A stretch of DNA of 64,000 bases from Comamonadaceae bacterium (GTDB taxonomy: Bacteria; Pseudomonadota; Gammaproteobacteria; Burkholderiales; Burkholderiaceae_C), in the NCBI GenBank assembly GCA_027486255.1, contig JAIXPL010000049.1:38284-102283 (forward strand), read 5' to 3'. Shown here piece by piece: positions 19,465 to 28,417 of the stretch. Each line of letters opens with the position of its first letter. Within the stretch, counting starts at the first letter, position 1. Under the pieces are notes generated by a model. It saw nothing but the letters and a program-made list of their open reading frames with translations. It was not told where the DNA came from and made no database searches. The position numbers were made by a program, and so were the translations under genes.

Positions 19465-20579
19465 ACGAACTCCTTGTGGCTGAAATCGCGCTCCAGCGCC
19501 TGGTGAAACACCTGGATGCGCCCTTCGCACACGCCGATCACCGCCGGGGTGTCCACGTGCGCCATGTTCTGCTGGCACTGCTCGGAAACCACGCGGTCTT
19601 CGTCCAGCACCTGGTCATTGAAATCGACCACCGAATCCAAAATGGCCTGCTGCTGGGCAGGGCTGATGGCCACCGCCGCTCCGGTACCAGCTACCCATAG
19701 GCGGTAGTTCAGCTCGCAGTGACCGGCATCTACCGGGTCATAGGTCTGCACCGACATCAGGGTGCCATTGGTCACGCCAATGGCCAGGTTGGGATAGATG
19801 AAGTAATGGTTGTACTCGTCCAGTTGTTCACTCTGCACAAGGCCTAGCAGACCTCGCACGCGCTTCCACCACTTCTTGGCCTCGGGCGACAAATCGGAGT
19901 GGCCAGTGGAATGCAGGGCGTCGGCCTCGCAGTCCCAGCGGGCGAGCGTGAATTTCTTGAAGGTGTCTGGATGAACCTGGGCCACGTGGTAGATCTCCAG
20001 CACGCTTTCCACCCCGATCTTCCAGTTGGTCTTCCAGGGCATCTTGCGACTGGCCAGGGGCTGGGTCATGAGCTGTGACAGGTGTTCCAGCACATCCCAC
20101 TGAGCGCCCAGGAACTCCCTGAGACTGGGACCTTCCGAGGCTACACGCACGAACAGGAAATTGCCGCAAGCCTCCAGCGCATAGCGCTTGAGGCGGTGCG
20201 GCCCCGCACTCTCGGCATGGATCTGAAAGGACCGGGCGTTGTCCGGAATGCCGGCCGGGGCACCCGAGGCGTCGTAGGTCCAGCCGTGGTAAGGGCAGAT
20301 CAGCTTTCGGTTGCCGCACTCTTGAGTCTGCAGGGTGGCGCGGCGGTGGGCACAGACATTCAAGAAGGCCCCCAACTCGCCAGCAAAGTTCTGTACCACC
20401 ACGGGCAGGCCGCCCACGCTGAGGGTCACAAAGTCATTGGGCTGGGCCAAGGCTGATTTAAAGCCTGCAAACACCCAGTGCCGGCGAAAGACCTCACGCA
20501 TCTCTTGCTCAAAATGAGCCTGGCTGGTGTAGGCGCTGGGCGCCAGACCGTCGCGTCGAGAAGGGGTGATGCCCATCAT
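19461..20579 (-). CDS. Rieske [2Fe-2S] aromatic-ring-hydroxylating-type oxygenase, alpha subunit family
   Basis: Rieske CAHRRATLQTQECGNRKLICPYHGWTYD; mononuclear Fe region NWKIGVESVLEIYHVAQVHP; start MMGITPSRRD with 4-nt overlap to pseG stop. Confidence 0.9.
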   Translation of the reverse strand: MMGITPSRRDGLAPSAYTSQAHFEQEMREVFRRHWVFAGFKSALAQPNDFVTLSVGGLPVVVQNFAGELGAFLNVCAHRRATLQTQECGNRKLICPYHGWTYDASGAPAGIPDNARSFQIHAESAGPHRLKRYALEACGNFLFVRVASEGPSLREFLGAQWDVLEHLSQLMTQPLASRKMPWKTNWKIGVESVLEIYHVAQVHPDTFKKFTLARWDCEADALHSTGHSDLSPEAKKWWKRVRGLLGLVQSEQLDEYNHYFIYPNLAIGVTNGTLMSVQTYDPVDAGHCELNYRLWVAGTGAAVAISPAQQQAILDSVVDFNDQVLDEDRVVSEQCQQNMAHVDTPAVIGVCEGRIQVFHQALERDFSHKEFV

Positions 20580-21628
20580 GACGCCTGTCCTTCCAGCACG
20601 GGGGCGGCGAGGACGCGAGCCTGGAGCTCGCCGGCCACGCGCTGAGCTCCCAGGCCGTCGACCGTGGCTCTGGCCAGCTGAGACAAAGCCTGCAACTGCA
20701 CCGGAGACTGCCACAGGTCCTGGGCAGCCTCCGCCAGGCGCTGGGCCAGGGCAGAAGCCGTGCCTGTCGCTGGGCGACCATCCACCCTGCGGCACCAAGC
20801 CAGCTGAGGATGAGGCAGCAACCAGGCGCCCTGCTCCGCCCCGGTGACGGCAGCCACCGCCGGCGTGGCACTGGCGGCCAACTCGCCCAGGATGCCGCCC
20901 ACCTGCGTGAGGGCCAGGCGCGCGCGGAGCATGAGGCCGGCCAGATGGGGCAGGCGGTGGTGAAGATAGACGCGGGGATGCGCGGGTACATGCGCCTCGC
21001 GCTGGGTGGGCAAGACCACATCCAGTTCTACACCGGCGGGCAGGCATGCCAGCAAGGCTTGTGTGGTGGGCTCGGTCAAGCCCAGGGGGTCGGCGCCGCC
21101 AAAACTCAGCAGCACCCGCTCGTCGCGCTGGTGCCAGGCCAGAGGGGGGGCGACAAAGGTCGGGCCCACCAGGGCATAGGCGGGCCCCAGCAGGGCCTGC
21201 GCATGGGGAGCGCGCAAGGCATAAGTGGCAGCTTGCGCCAAGGGAGAAGGATTGATGACGACATCGGCCCCGTCCAGCCACTGGCCGCGCTCATCGTCCA
21301 GGAACACGAGATCCTGGCCCGGGCGCCGCAGCGCACGGCGCCAGTGCTCGGGAAAGAGATAGCTGTCGATCACCAGCACATCGGCGCGCTCCAGCGGCTC
21401 CCAGGACAGCAAATCGGCCAGTTCGGGAGGATGGACCAGCAACTCGCACCCCTCAGGGGCCAGAAACCTGGGCAACTCCTGCGTGGCCAGGGCCACCTGC
21501 ATCCCTTGCGCCGCAAGCGCATGCGCCAGCGACAGGCAGCGAGCCACATGGCCCAGGCCTGTGCCGACGGCATGGTCCGCCAGGATCAGGACCCTGGTGG
21601 CCGGCGCGAGTGCGGGAGCGAAATACAT
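20576..21628 (-). CDS. pseG: PseG-like UDP-sugar hydrolase
   Basis: RVLILADHAVGTGLGHVARCLSLAHAL, VFLDDERGQWLDGADVVINPSP, LLSFGGADP, GGILGELAAS; alternative start 21664. Confidence 0.85.
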   Translation of the reverse strand: MYFAPALAPATRVLILADHAVGTGLGHVARCLSLAHALAAQGMQVALATQELPRFLAPEGCELLVHPPELADLLSWEPLERADVLVIDSYLFPEHWRRALRRPGQDLVFLDDERGQWLDGADVVINPSPLAQAATYALRAPHAQALLGPAYALVGPTFVAPPLAWHQRDERVLLSFGGADPLGLTEPTTQALLACLPAGVELDVVLPTQREAHVPAHPRVYLHHRLPHLAGLMLRARLALTQVGGILGELAASATPAVAAVTGAEQGAWLLPHPQLAWCRRVDGRPATGTASALAQRLAEAAQDLWQSPVQLQALSQLARATVDGLGAQRVAGELQARVLAAPVLEGQAS

Positions 21629-21775
21629 GAGAAATGTCCGGAATTCGACAGGTTCAGAGCGCAATGGAAGTGGTCTTAAGCAGGACTTATGCCACCCAGC
21701 TATTTAAGGAGTGCCTGGAGGATGGCTTGGGGATCCAAGCCTCTTTCAGCCCTGGGGGGAGAGGAACAAGGGGTC

Positions 21776-21790
21776 TGGCACGCATTCTGC
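21776..21790 (+). promoter_or_regulatory. Sigma-54-like motif upstream of truncated pseB copy
   Basis: TGGCACG-CATT-CTGC, parallel to the motif at 30237-30251. Confidence 0.55.
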
Positions 21791-21820
21791 GCACAAGCCA
21801 ACACGGGCCATTGCGAGCTG

Positions 21821-21992
21821 TCGAAAAATGGACATGCGCGTCAAACCCCACACAGATATCTGCGACCAATCCATCCTGATCACGGGAGGGACAGGCTCGT
21901 TCGGACGAGCCTTCGTTCGCAACGTGCTGGACAACTGCCCCCGCATCAAGCGACTGGTGGTCTTCAGCTGGGAAGAGCTTAAGCAGTATGAA
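21821..21992 (+). pseudogene. Truncated 5' fragment of pseB (first ~55 codons)
   Basis: About 172 nt aligning to 30281-30452 (about 12 mismatches by hand, first 63 nt identical); open frame then diverges from pseB. Confidence 0.88.
21821..21992 (+). repeat. Direct repeat copy A (pseB 5' end)
   Basis: Aligned by hand with 30281-30452, offset 8460 nt. Confidence 0.9.
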
Positions 21993-22428
21993 GTGGTTCC
22001 TTGGCGCGCGCCTGGTGATCTGCGGCCGTAACCAGGAAAGGCTACAGGCCGTGCACGCCGAACTACGCGGTGCGGACCATGTGATGCAGGAGTGCGACTT
22101 CGCGCAATCCGAAGGCATAGCCCCCTGGCTAAAGGCGGTATGCAAGGAAGTAAGTGCGCTCAAAGGCCCAACGTACTGCGCGGCCGTGCAGGCAACACGA
22201 CCCATCCAGGCCATCAACACGCAGCTAGTCGACCCGGCGCCCTTACAAAACCTGCGTGCTGCCGTCGAATTGGCGCGGCCGTTGAGGCTCTAGCCTGCCA
22301 TGGGCCCGGTGCCTCGCGGGTACATGCATCTTCATCGGCGGCCCCTAAATACTGCCCCCGACAGCGTGGTCTGCACGGCCAGCAAGAGGGGCATCGTCTC
22401 GGCTGTCTAAAGCCTGGGCAGAGGTCGC
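21988..22428 (+). pseudogene. Decayed SDR-family oxidoreductase fragment
   Basis: GARLVICGRNQERLQAVHAELRG...YCAAVQATRPIQ resembles the 17325-18098 SDR (GARVIANGRDAARLQAV...HCAGIQLTRAVRQ); continues after frameshift/stop as DSVVCTASKRGIVSAV* vs GNVVYAASKGGLMSAV. Confidence 0.7.
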
Positions 22429-22639
22429 CCAGCGTTTGCTTTGTCAGTTTTGGATAACGGAAGACCTAATTGCAGGTATTGCAACACCACAGTTTCCCCC
22501 GGACGAAACCGCTCCAGTTGGCAGTCTTCGAACGAATTAATCCCGAGAATCAGACGGGGAGCCCGTGAATCACCGTTGCAGCTCTAGAAAGCGCATCGCT
22601 ACGAATTGCTGAGTCTGATCTTGGTACGCTCATGACTGA

Positions 22640-23359
22640 TCATGAGGTGTGGTAGCTTAAAAGGTCTTCTGCTGAATCGACCTCCCCCCATTCGCTCGTA
22701 GAAGGCACTGCAGCAATTGGGACTTGCCCCGCATCGATAATCTTTTGCAGAGTGCCAGTCATGTGCATCTTGTCGCATTGATCGGATGTCAGCTCCGAGC
22801 GAATTCGCAGCACCTCCCTCCATCCTTCAGGGGTAAAGCGCAACAAGCCCATGTATTGTCCCTGCACCTCATCCACGGAAGTTGGTTTATTGCCAATCTC
22901 GGCCAAGGTGTGTTCAGGCGTGAGACGGAAGGTTTCAGCATCCAGGAGCGGATCGCCAAAGCGCCGTGTCCACAATTCCAGCCAGTTTGGATCGTAGGTC
23001 ACCGCCAGGGATGCCGCGGAAGTCATGAGCGACTGAACGGCCATCGGACTGTAGAAAATATCTGAGTAGCTAACGATGCAGGGCTCCGCTTGCAGCCAAT
23101 CTTGGGCACAGACCAGCGACGAGACCATATTGGTTTCAGCCCAGCGCGCGTTATGGAATTCGACTAGCCCGCGACTGGCCAACAGTTCTCGCTTATAGCC
23201 GGTAACAATGGCAATGTCCGCAATACCGGCTGCACGCAGCGCTTCCAGTTGCCGATCGAGCAGCGCCTTGCCGCGAAGTTCAACGAGACACTTGGGTTGC
23301 TCATCGGTCAGGTTTTTCATTCGACTGCCGCGTCCGGCGGCAAGAATGATGGCTTTCAT
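22640..23359 (-). CDS. Nucleotidyltransferase; candidate CTP:phosphoglutamine cytidylyltransferase (Cj1416-like)
   Basis: MKAIILAAGRGSRMKNLTDEQPKCLVEL; operon context with glutamine kinase-like and GATase-like genes. Confidence 0.75.
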   Translation of the reverse strand: MKAIILAAGRGSRMKNLTDEQPKCLVELRGKALLDRQLEALRAAGIADIAIVTGYKRELLASRGLVEFHNARWAETNMVSSLVCAQDWLQAEPCIVSYSDIFYSPMAVQSLMTSAASLAVTYDPNWLELWTRRFGDPLLDAETFRLTPEHTLAEIGNKPTSVDEVQGQYMGLLRFTPEGWREVLRIRSELTSDQCDKMHMTGTLQKIIDAGQVPIAAVPSTSEWGEVDSAEDLLSYHTS

Positions 23360-24141
23360 AACAACTCGCTCTCGTACTCTAGCAATTTGAATTCTTCTCG
23401 GCGATAGGGGGCGCGCAAAGCCAGCAGTCGGGGGTTCCGGCGCCTTGGCTTACCGTACGTCAAAGCCTCGCCTGAGTGCCAATCTAGCACTCGGCCACCA
23501 GCAGCTTCTAGCACAGCCTGCCCAGCCGCTGTATCCCACTCGGAGCTACCCACCAGACGCGGGAACACATCCACCTCTCCAGCAGCCAGCAAGCCGTATT
23601 TCAGCGCCGAGCCAACCGCTACACGCTCGGTGATTCCGTTCCGGTTAGCAAAAACGTCCACATCCGGGTGATCATGAAATCGGCTGGCCGCCATCCGGAG
23701 CGAATCAGATCGCTCATACGCAGACAGCGCCGTCTCACCCCCCTCACGAATTCGCCAAGCACCCATGCCCCTAGCTCCCCAGTAGAGCGAATCTATCGCG
23801 GGGGCAAACACCACGCCGAGCACAGGGCGACCTTGATCCACCAGTGCAATATTCACGGTGAATTCTCCATTTCCAGCCAGAAAGTCCTTTGTGCCATCCA
23901 GCGGATCAACCAGCCAGTAGCGCTCGGCAGCAAGGCATAGATCTTCGCCTTCTTCGGAGACAACGACCAGTCCGCTGCTTGTCAAACGGTCAGTAATCAC
24001 TCGATGTGCCGCCTGATCGGCGAGAGTCAAGGGTGAGCCGTCCTGCTTGAACTGCACAGACAACGTCTGCGGGTAATAGCTCATGATGGCAAGACCAGCC
24101 ACACGCGCTGCCTCAAGGGCGAGTTCTAGCCTCTTATCCAC
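23356..24141 (-). CDS. CysQ/inositol-monophosphatase-family 3'-phosphatase-like
   Basis: WLVDPLDGTKDFLAGNGEFTVNIALVDQGRPVLGVVFAP; SSEWDTAAGQAVLEAAGG; probable GTG start overlapping the upstream stop. Confidence 0.85.
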   Translation of the reverse strand: MDKRLELALEAARVAGLAIMSYYPQTLSVQFKQDGSPLTLADQAAHRVITDRLTSSGLVVVSEEGEDLCLAAERYWLVDPLDGTKDFLAGNGEFTVNIALVDQGRPVLGVVFAPAIDSLYWGARGMGAWRIREGGETALSAYERSDSLRMAASRFHDHPDVDVFANRNGITERVAVGSALKYGLLAAGEVDVFPRLVGSSEWDTAAGQAVLEAAGGRVLDWHSGEALTYGKPRRRNPRLLALRAPYRREEFKLLEYESELL

Positions 24142-24751
24142 CGAACAGCGCTTTAATTCTTCGTAGATCGCGAGAGACAAAGTTTTCTTCGCGCTCCGGG
24201 TGCCACATCCACCCTTCCCAGGGCAGAGACTGATGGCGAATAGCTTCAATCTCGCCATCCTCACTTCTGGCAACTACTTCAAAGCCTACCGGGCAATTGA
24301 CTAAAGAGAAGCCGTGATAGCTGTTGACCTCGCCGGTAATTTCTCCATTGAGACGATGCCGAGTTCTGACATGCCCTTGAACGGAACATAGGTCTACCCC
24401 CACCCTGTGAGCCATCATCTGCATCCCACGGCAGATACCCAGAAGGGGCCTCTCATAATGGCTGGCATGGTCAAGCAGACGTTCCTCGGTCAAATCCCTC
24501 TCGCGAAACTGCCCAATGTCATTTCCACCCGAAAGTACAAAGGCCTGTGGTTTAACGGCAGCAAGCCAAGCGTCCAACATTTCTAGATCGGACCGGCCAT
24601 CAGGCAAGTCCTTGCACAGCCCGTTGGGTACTGGCACAGGGACAAATCCAGCTACCAGCAATAAGGTGATCAAGCGCTGATCCAAAGCATCCCGGGTTTC
24701 ATTGCGTTCAGCAAAAGTATCCACCCGCTGACTAACGGCAACCACCTTCAT
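24134..24751 (-). CDS. Class I glutamine amidotransferase-like; candidate gamma-glutamyl-CDP-amidate hydrolase (Cj1417-like)
   Basis: SGGNDIG, PLLGICRGMQMMAH nucleophile elbow, WMWHPERE His-x-Glu. Confidence 0.8.
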   Translation of the reverse strand: MKVVAVSQRVDTFAERNETRDALDQRLITLLLVAGFVPVPVPNGLCKDLPDGRSDLEMLDAWLAAVKPQAFVLSGGNDIGQFRERDLTEERLLDHASHYERPLLGICRGMQMMAHRVGVDLCSVQGHVRTRHRLNGEITGEVNSYHGFSLVNCPVGFEVVARSEDGEIEAIRHQSLPWEGWMWHPEREENFVSRDLRRIKALFGG

Positions 24752-27072
24752 GCCAGTAACTCCACCCGTCGCCCAACACAATCCAAATGTAGGCGTTCTG
24801 CCGTAGACCATCGCCGATAGAGCACCTCACCGGCCCCAATTACGGCAGGTAAGCCCAGCTCCCCAGCACGGATTGCCATGTGCGAATTGGCGCCACCCCA
24901 AGCAGTGATAAGGCCGGCAATCGGGTAGGCAAACAGCCAATCAAATCCGGGGTCAGCATTTGGAATACAAACAATCGCGCCTGCCAATAATTCGCGCGCA
25001 TCACACCCCACCACCGGCGCCGTCACATGCTTCTGCGTAATGAAATTAGGTGCAGTCTCCGGCCATTCAAAAGCCCAGACATCCTCGGGTTTGGCGATCA
25101 GCGGCGGCAGTGAAATCTTCAAAGTTTCGGCATAGCGTGCTTTACCTTGTTCAATAGAGCGCAAGAGCACATCTTTCGGATCAGTCGCCGCGACGTGCAG
25201 TTCCTTAAACGCCGCAATATCGCAATAAGCAAGATCCTCGCGGCTGAACCCGTATTGGCCGCCGACTTCGGCGATCAGTGCTAGCGCGTCCGATAGATTG
25301 CGTGTGAAATGGAACTTCGCTAGTTCACGCAGTTCGATGCCCGCCTGCATGAAGTCGAACAGCCCCACCGGATCGGGTTGTAGGCCATGAGCCTCTAGCA
25401 GCTTCACAATTTCACGCATCTGCGGAAGGGTTAGCGCGAACGGTTTGACGGGCTCAGGAACCGGTGGCCGCCGGTTCCAGTCGAAATAAAGCTCAGGTGC
25501 TTCATCGTAGCGAGGAGAGAGAATGTCGTAGGTGCCAGGGCGCAGGTGGCCGTAACGCGCAAAGAAAGTCGCCTTATCCAGCGTAGCGCGATCTCGCGCC
25601 AGTTGGCCGCTTACGGTCGAAACACCACCCATGAAAGCGTCGTAATCAGCCTGCGAGAAAACACCCACGGCCACCAGAGATTTGAGCATCTGCACGGCCA
25701 CAAATCCGGCCCGAGCCAAACCTGCAAACGGCAAGGTGCCATAGCGCTTGGCGTCCTCCAGCAACCAATAGATACGCTCAAGCGGATCGGCACTCGATGC
25801 CAGCAATTCTTCGCGCCGAGCGTTGAGGGTATCGATCTTGGCTGCATCACCTCGCCATAAGCCTTCCCTGGGGTGCACGATTCGGTTGGTCAGTTTTCTC
25901 AAGCTGTGGGCAATCGCCTCGCGCTCGTCCTTCGAGAAGCCGGCCTCCGCCAAGCGCTCCAGCCGCTGCGGCAAATCCAGCGTGTAGCACGAGAAGACAA
26001 TCTCGAACTCCACTTTGTCGTGCAAGGTCGGCTCGGCCAGCAGCCGATCAATGTAGTGATCGACCAGCCGCCCGGCAAGACCCTCATCCAGATCGGCAGG
26101 GATGAAAGAGTTGAATGACAACCGCACATCGATATAAGGTAGCCCGAAGAAATGTGGCATCAACGGGAAGCTGCGCAGATTACGGTAGCCGTAATTGTGG
26201 CGCTGGTAGGCCCAGATGGCGTCGGTGATCAATTCCCGATAGAGCGAGAGTGCCAGCGGCTTCGGGCGGATGCCGACAATCTCTGCCGGGTTCCAATCCG
26301 GCATCACGCCATACACAGTACGCCGCCCCATGAGGAAGGGGTGCGGCTGCATGCCCCGCGCCACCTTGCGCTGGATACTCTCTAGGCGGGCAGCCTGAAC
26401 TGCCTCAGACTCTGGCGATCTAGGCAAGACGAGTGGTCGGACTTGCAGCAACCAAAGCACCTCTTCGTCAGCTTCACGCGTCACCGCGAATTCGCAATCC
26501 AGAGGCACTTGGCCAAACAAGGCCAGCAATTCATCAAGCAGTGCAACAACAGGGGCCAAAGTAGATGCTGGCGGAACAGCGGTATTTGCGGCTTGCTGCC
26601 ACACTCGGCCACCCAGGCCACCCGTGACTGCGGCTGTATCAGAGCCATCCGACCAGTTCACCACCCGGTAGGGCGCACATGTATTGGGGTCGTGCGAAAA
26701 CGCCACGCCGGAGCGCACAACCTGGGTAAGCATCGGCTGGATCAACACCTCATCAGTGAGTTGTACGTCTCCATAGGCTGCAACGACTTTTTCCACCGCC
26801 GGGTCAAGCCCAGCCACCTCCACATTGAGGATGGACAAAAACGCTCCCGCGTTGGATTGCGCTTCCCCATCTTCCTGACCGCAACTTGAGCGCACGATCC
26901 AGGGACCTGCACCCAGACAACCGACGATCCCGGACAGGCACAACGAACGATCCGCCTTCCACTGCGCAACGGTAAAGACACGCAACGGGGCAATGCGTGC
27001 AGTCTTTAGCACACCTTGCAAGGCGGCCAGCGTGCCTGCCTTGGTGGAGAACGCCAGCGCCATGCCAATCAC
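24748..27072 (-). CDS. PEP-synthase/dikinase-like protein; candidate L-glutamine kinase (Cj1418-like)
   Basis: ATP-grasp-like N-terminus (WIVRSSCGQED), C-terminal phosphohistidine domain GLITAWGGANSHMAIRAGELGLPAVIGAGE; GTG 27072 or ATG 27063 start. Confidence 0.78.
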   Translation of the reverse strand: MIGMALAFSTKAGTLAALQGVLKTARIAPLRVFTVAQWKADRSLCLSGIVGCLGAGPWIVRSSCGQEDGEAQSNAGAFLSILNVEVAGLDPAVEKVVAAYGDVQLTDEVLIQPMLTQVVRSGVAFSHDPNTCAPYRVVNWSDGSDTAAVTGGLGGRVWQQAANTAVPPASTLAPVVALLDELLALFGQVPLDCEFAVTREADEEVLWLLQVRPLVLPRSPESEAVQAARLESIQRKVARGMQPHPFLMGRRTVYGVMPDWNPAEIVGIRPKPLALSLYRELITDAIWAYQRHNYGYRNLRSFPLMPHFFGLPYIDVRLSFNSFIPADLDEGLAGRLVDHYIDRLLAEPTLHDKVEFEIVFSCYTLDLPQRLERLAEAGFSKDEREAIAHSLRKLTNRIVHPREGLWRGDAAKIDTLNARREELLASSADPLERIYWLLEDAKRYGTLPFAGLARAGFVAVQMLKSLVAVGVFSQADYDAFMGGVSTVSGQLARDRATLDKATFFARYGHLRPGTYDILSPRYDEAPELYFDWNRRPPVPEPVKPFALTLPQMREIVKLLEAHGLQPDPVGLFDFMQAGIELRELAKFHFTRNLSDALALIAEVGGQYGFSREDLAYCDIAAFKELHVAATDPKDVLLRSIEQGKARYAETLKISLPPLIAKPEDVWAFEWPETAPNFITQKHVTAPVVGCDARELLAGAIVCIPNADPGFDWLFAYPIAGLITAWGGANSHMAIRAGELGLPAVIGAGEVLYRRWSTAERLHLDCVGRRVELLA

Positions 27073-27857
27073 CCCTTGCGGCGTGCCGACCAGGCGCGGG
27101 TGAGATAAGTGGCCTCGATAACCTTCAAATCCGCGATCCGTTGCTCAACGAATACAAGGAAGGCATCGAACTTTTGGGGGCCAAGTTGTACGCGCAAGTC
27201 ATTGACGGAGCGCCATGCACCCAAATAACGCTCTGGCGTCATTTCGATCACATGACGTCCTTCCAGATACACAACATCTTCAAAATGAGGCGAAGCCCAC
27301 AATTGCTCGGTCAAGGTTTCGGTGATGCCTGAACGGCCAGAAGAAACGCGCTTGATATTCGGGCGCAGGGTATCAAGGTGAGCCTCGATTTCAACCAACA
27401 AGGGATTCGCCTCGATAAGCCGAGGATTCCACAATGCAGTGAAACGCCCCCCAGCACGTAAGACCCGGCGAAACTCCTTGGTCGCGGTATTGAAGTTGGC
27501 CCAGTGAAAACTTGAGGCCATCGTCAACCAGTCAGCAGAAGCATCCGCAAGGCCAGTAGCCTCGGCACTGGCGGCCAGCCAACGAATGTGGGTGTTCTGG
27601 CTATCGGCCATGCCGTTTTGCCGCATATCGTCATTCGGCTCAACGGCGGTCACAGAGCTAACCCCCGCAGCGTGGACCATTCTTGTCCATATGCCCGTAC
27701 CCGCGCCTACATCTACAAATTCGACTTCTGCAACAGGTTTATTCAAGAGCCCGAGCAGCGCCTTTAGAACGGAAGGGCAATAGTCCGGGCGATTTTGTGA
27801 GTAGTCTTTAGCCAAACCTGTGAAATCACCAGCCTTTAGTGTTTGCATAATCTTCAT
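27069..27857 (-). CDS. Class I SAM-dependent methyltransferase
   Basis: FVDVGAGTGIWTRMV, AVEPNDDMR, ASSFHWAN, FRRVLRAGGRF. Confidence 0.88.
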   Translation of the reverse strand: MKIMQTLKAGDFTGLAKDYSQNRPDYCPSVLKALLGLLNKPVAEVEFVDVGAGTGIWTRMVHAAGVSSVTAVEPNDDMRQNGMADSQNTHIRWLAASAEATGLADASADWLTMASSFHWANFNTATKEFRRVLRAGGRFTALWNPRLIEANPLLVEIEAHLDTLRPNIKRVSSGRSGITETLTEQLWASPHFEDVVYLEGRHVIEMTPERYLGAWRSVNDLRVQLGPQKFDAFLVFVEQRIADLKVIEATYLTRAWSARRKG

Positions 27858-28417
27858 TTCCTTAAACTTAAAATCTGACTTAAATCTGCCGCTAGTGCAG
27901 TGACCGTGCGCTCCGAATCAAACTCCACAATCCAATCGGCCGCTTCCGGCTCGTCGATGGGTAGATCCAACCCGGCCACATGGGTCAATTCGCCGGCATC
28001 AAAGCGGCGATAGATTCCCTTTGGATCACGACGACGCAGTTCTTCCAATGGCACCTTGATGTATACCTCGAAATAGCCAGGAAGGTTTGCGCGATTCCAA
28101 GTGTGCACTTCGCGGAAGAGCGAAATGGTGGCAATAACTACGATTAGCCCCTGCTCGGCGAGCATCTGACACAATTGGGCATAACGCATAGCCAGTGCCA
28201 GGCGAAGGTCACGGCCATGGTTGTGGACGTTCGCATCGGCAACACCCATCAACTCCCGCAAAACATCACCATCTAGCATCACCACGGGCTGTCCCTGCAT
28301 GCGAAGTCGGCGCACCAGCTCGCAAGCAATGGTGGTTTTACCTGCACCCGACAAGCCAGTGATCCACACCACAGAGCCCGAGGGCTGCCCCGAAGGATTG
28401 ATTTCGTACGAACTCAT
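27854..28417 (-). CDS. Adenylylsulfate-kinase-like protein; candidate cytidine diphosphoramidate kinase (Cj1415-like)
   Basis: WITGLSGAGKTTIACEL, MLDGDVLREL, ATISLFREVHTWNR, YFEVYIKVPLEELRRRDPKGIY. Confidence 0.82.
   Translation of the reverse strand: MSSYEINPSGQPSGSVVWITGLSGAGKTTIACELVRRLRMQGQPVVMLDGDVLRELMGVADANVHNHGRDLRLALAMRYAQLCQMLAEQGLIVVIATISLFREVHTWNRANLPGYFEVYIKVPLEELRRRDPKGIYRRFDAGELTHVAGLDLPIDEPEAADWIVEFDSERTVTALAADLSQILSLRK

Noticed and set aside
19461-21281. 606 aa ORF as a single long Rieske protein
   Set aside because: The N-terminal ~230 codons are antisense-like out-of-frame translation over pseG; the real start at 20579 overlaps the pseG stop.
21724-21741. Hairpin GGCTTGG-GGAT-CCAAGCC as a terminator
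   Set aside because: No U-tract follows on either strand, so it is too weak to call.
21711-22031. Functional short PseB-like protein
   Set aside because: Only ~55 codons of the Rossmann N-terminus remain, followed by unrelated sequence.
24748-27072. Annotation as a metabolic phosphoenolpyruvate synthase
   Set aside because: Operon partners (GATase, cytidylyltransferase, APS-kinase-like) fit a Cj1418-type glutamine kinase better; still unproven without searches.
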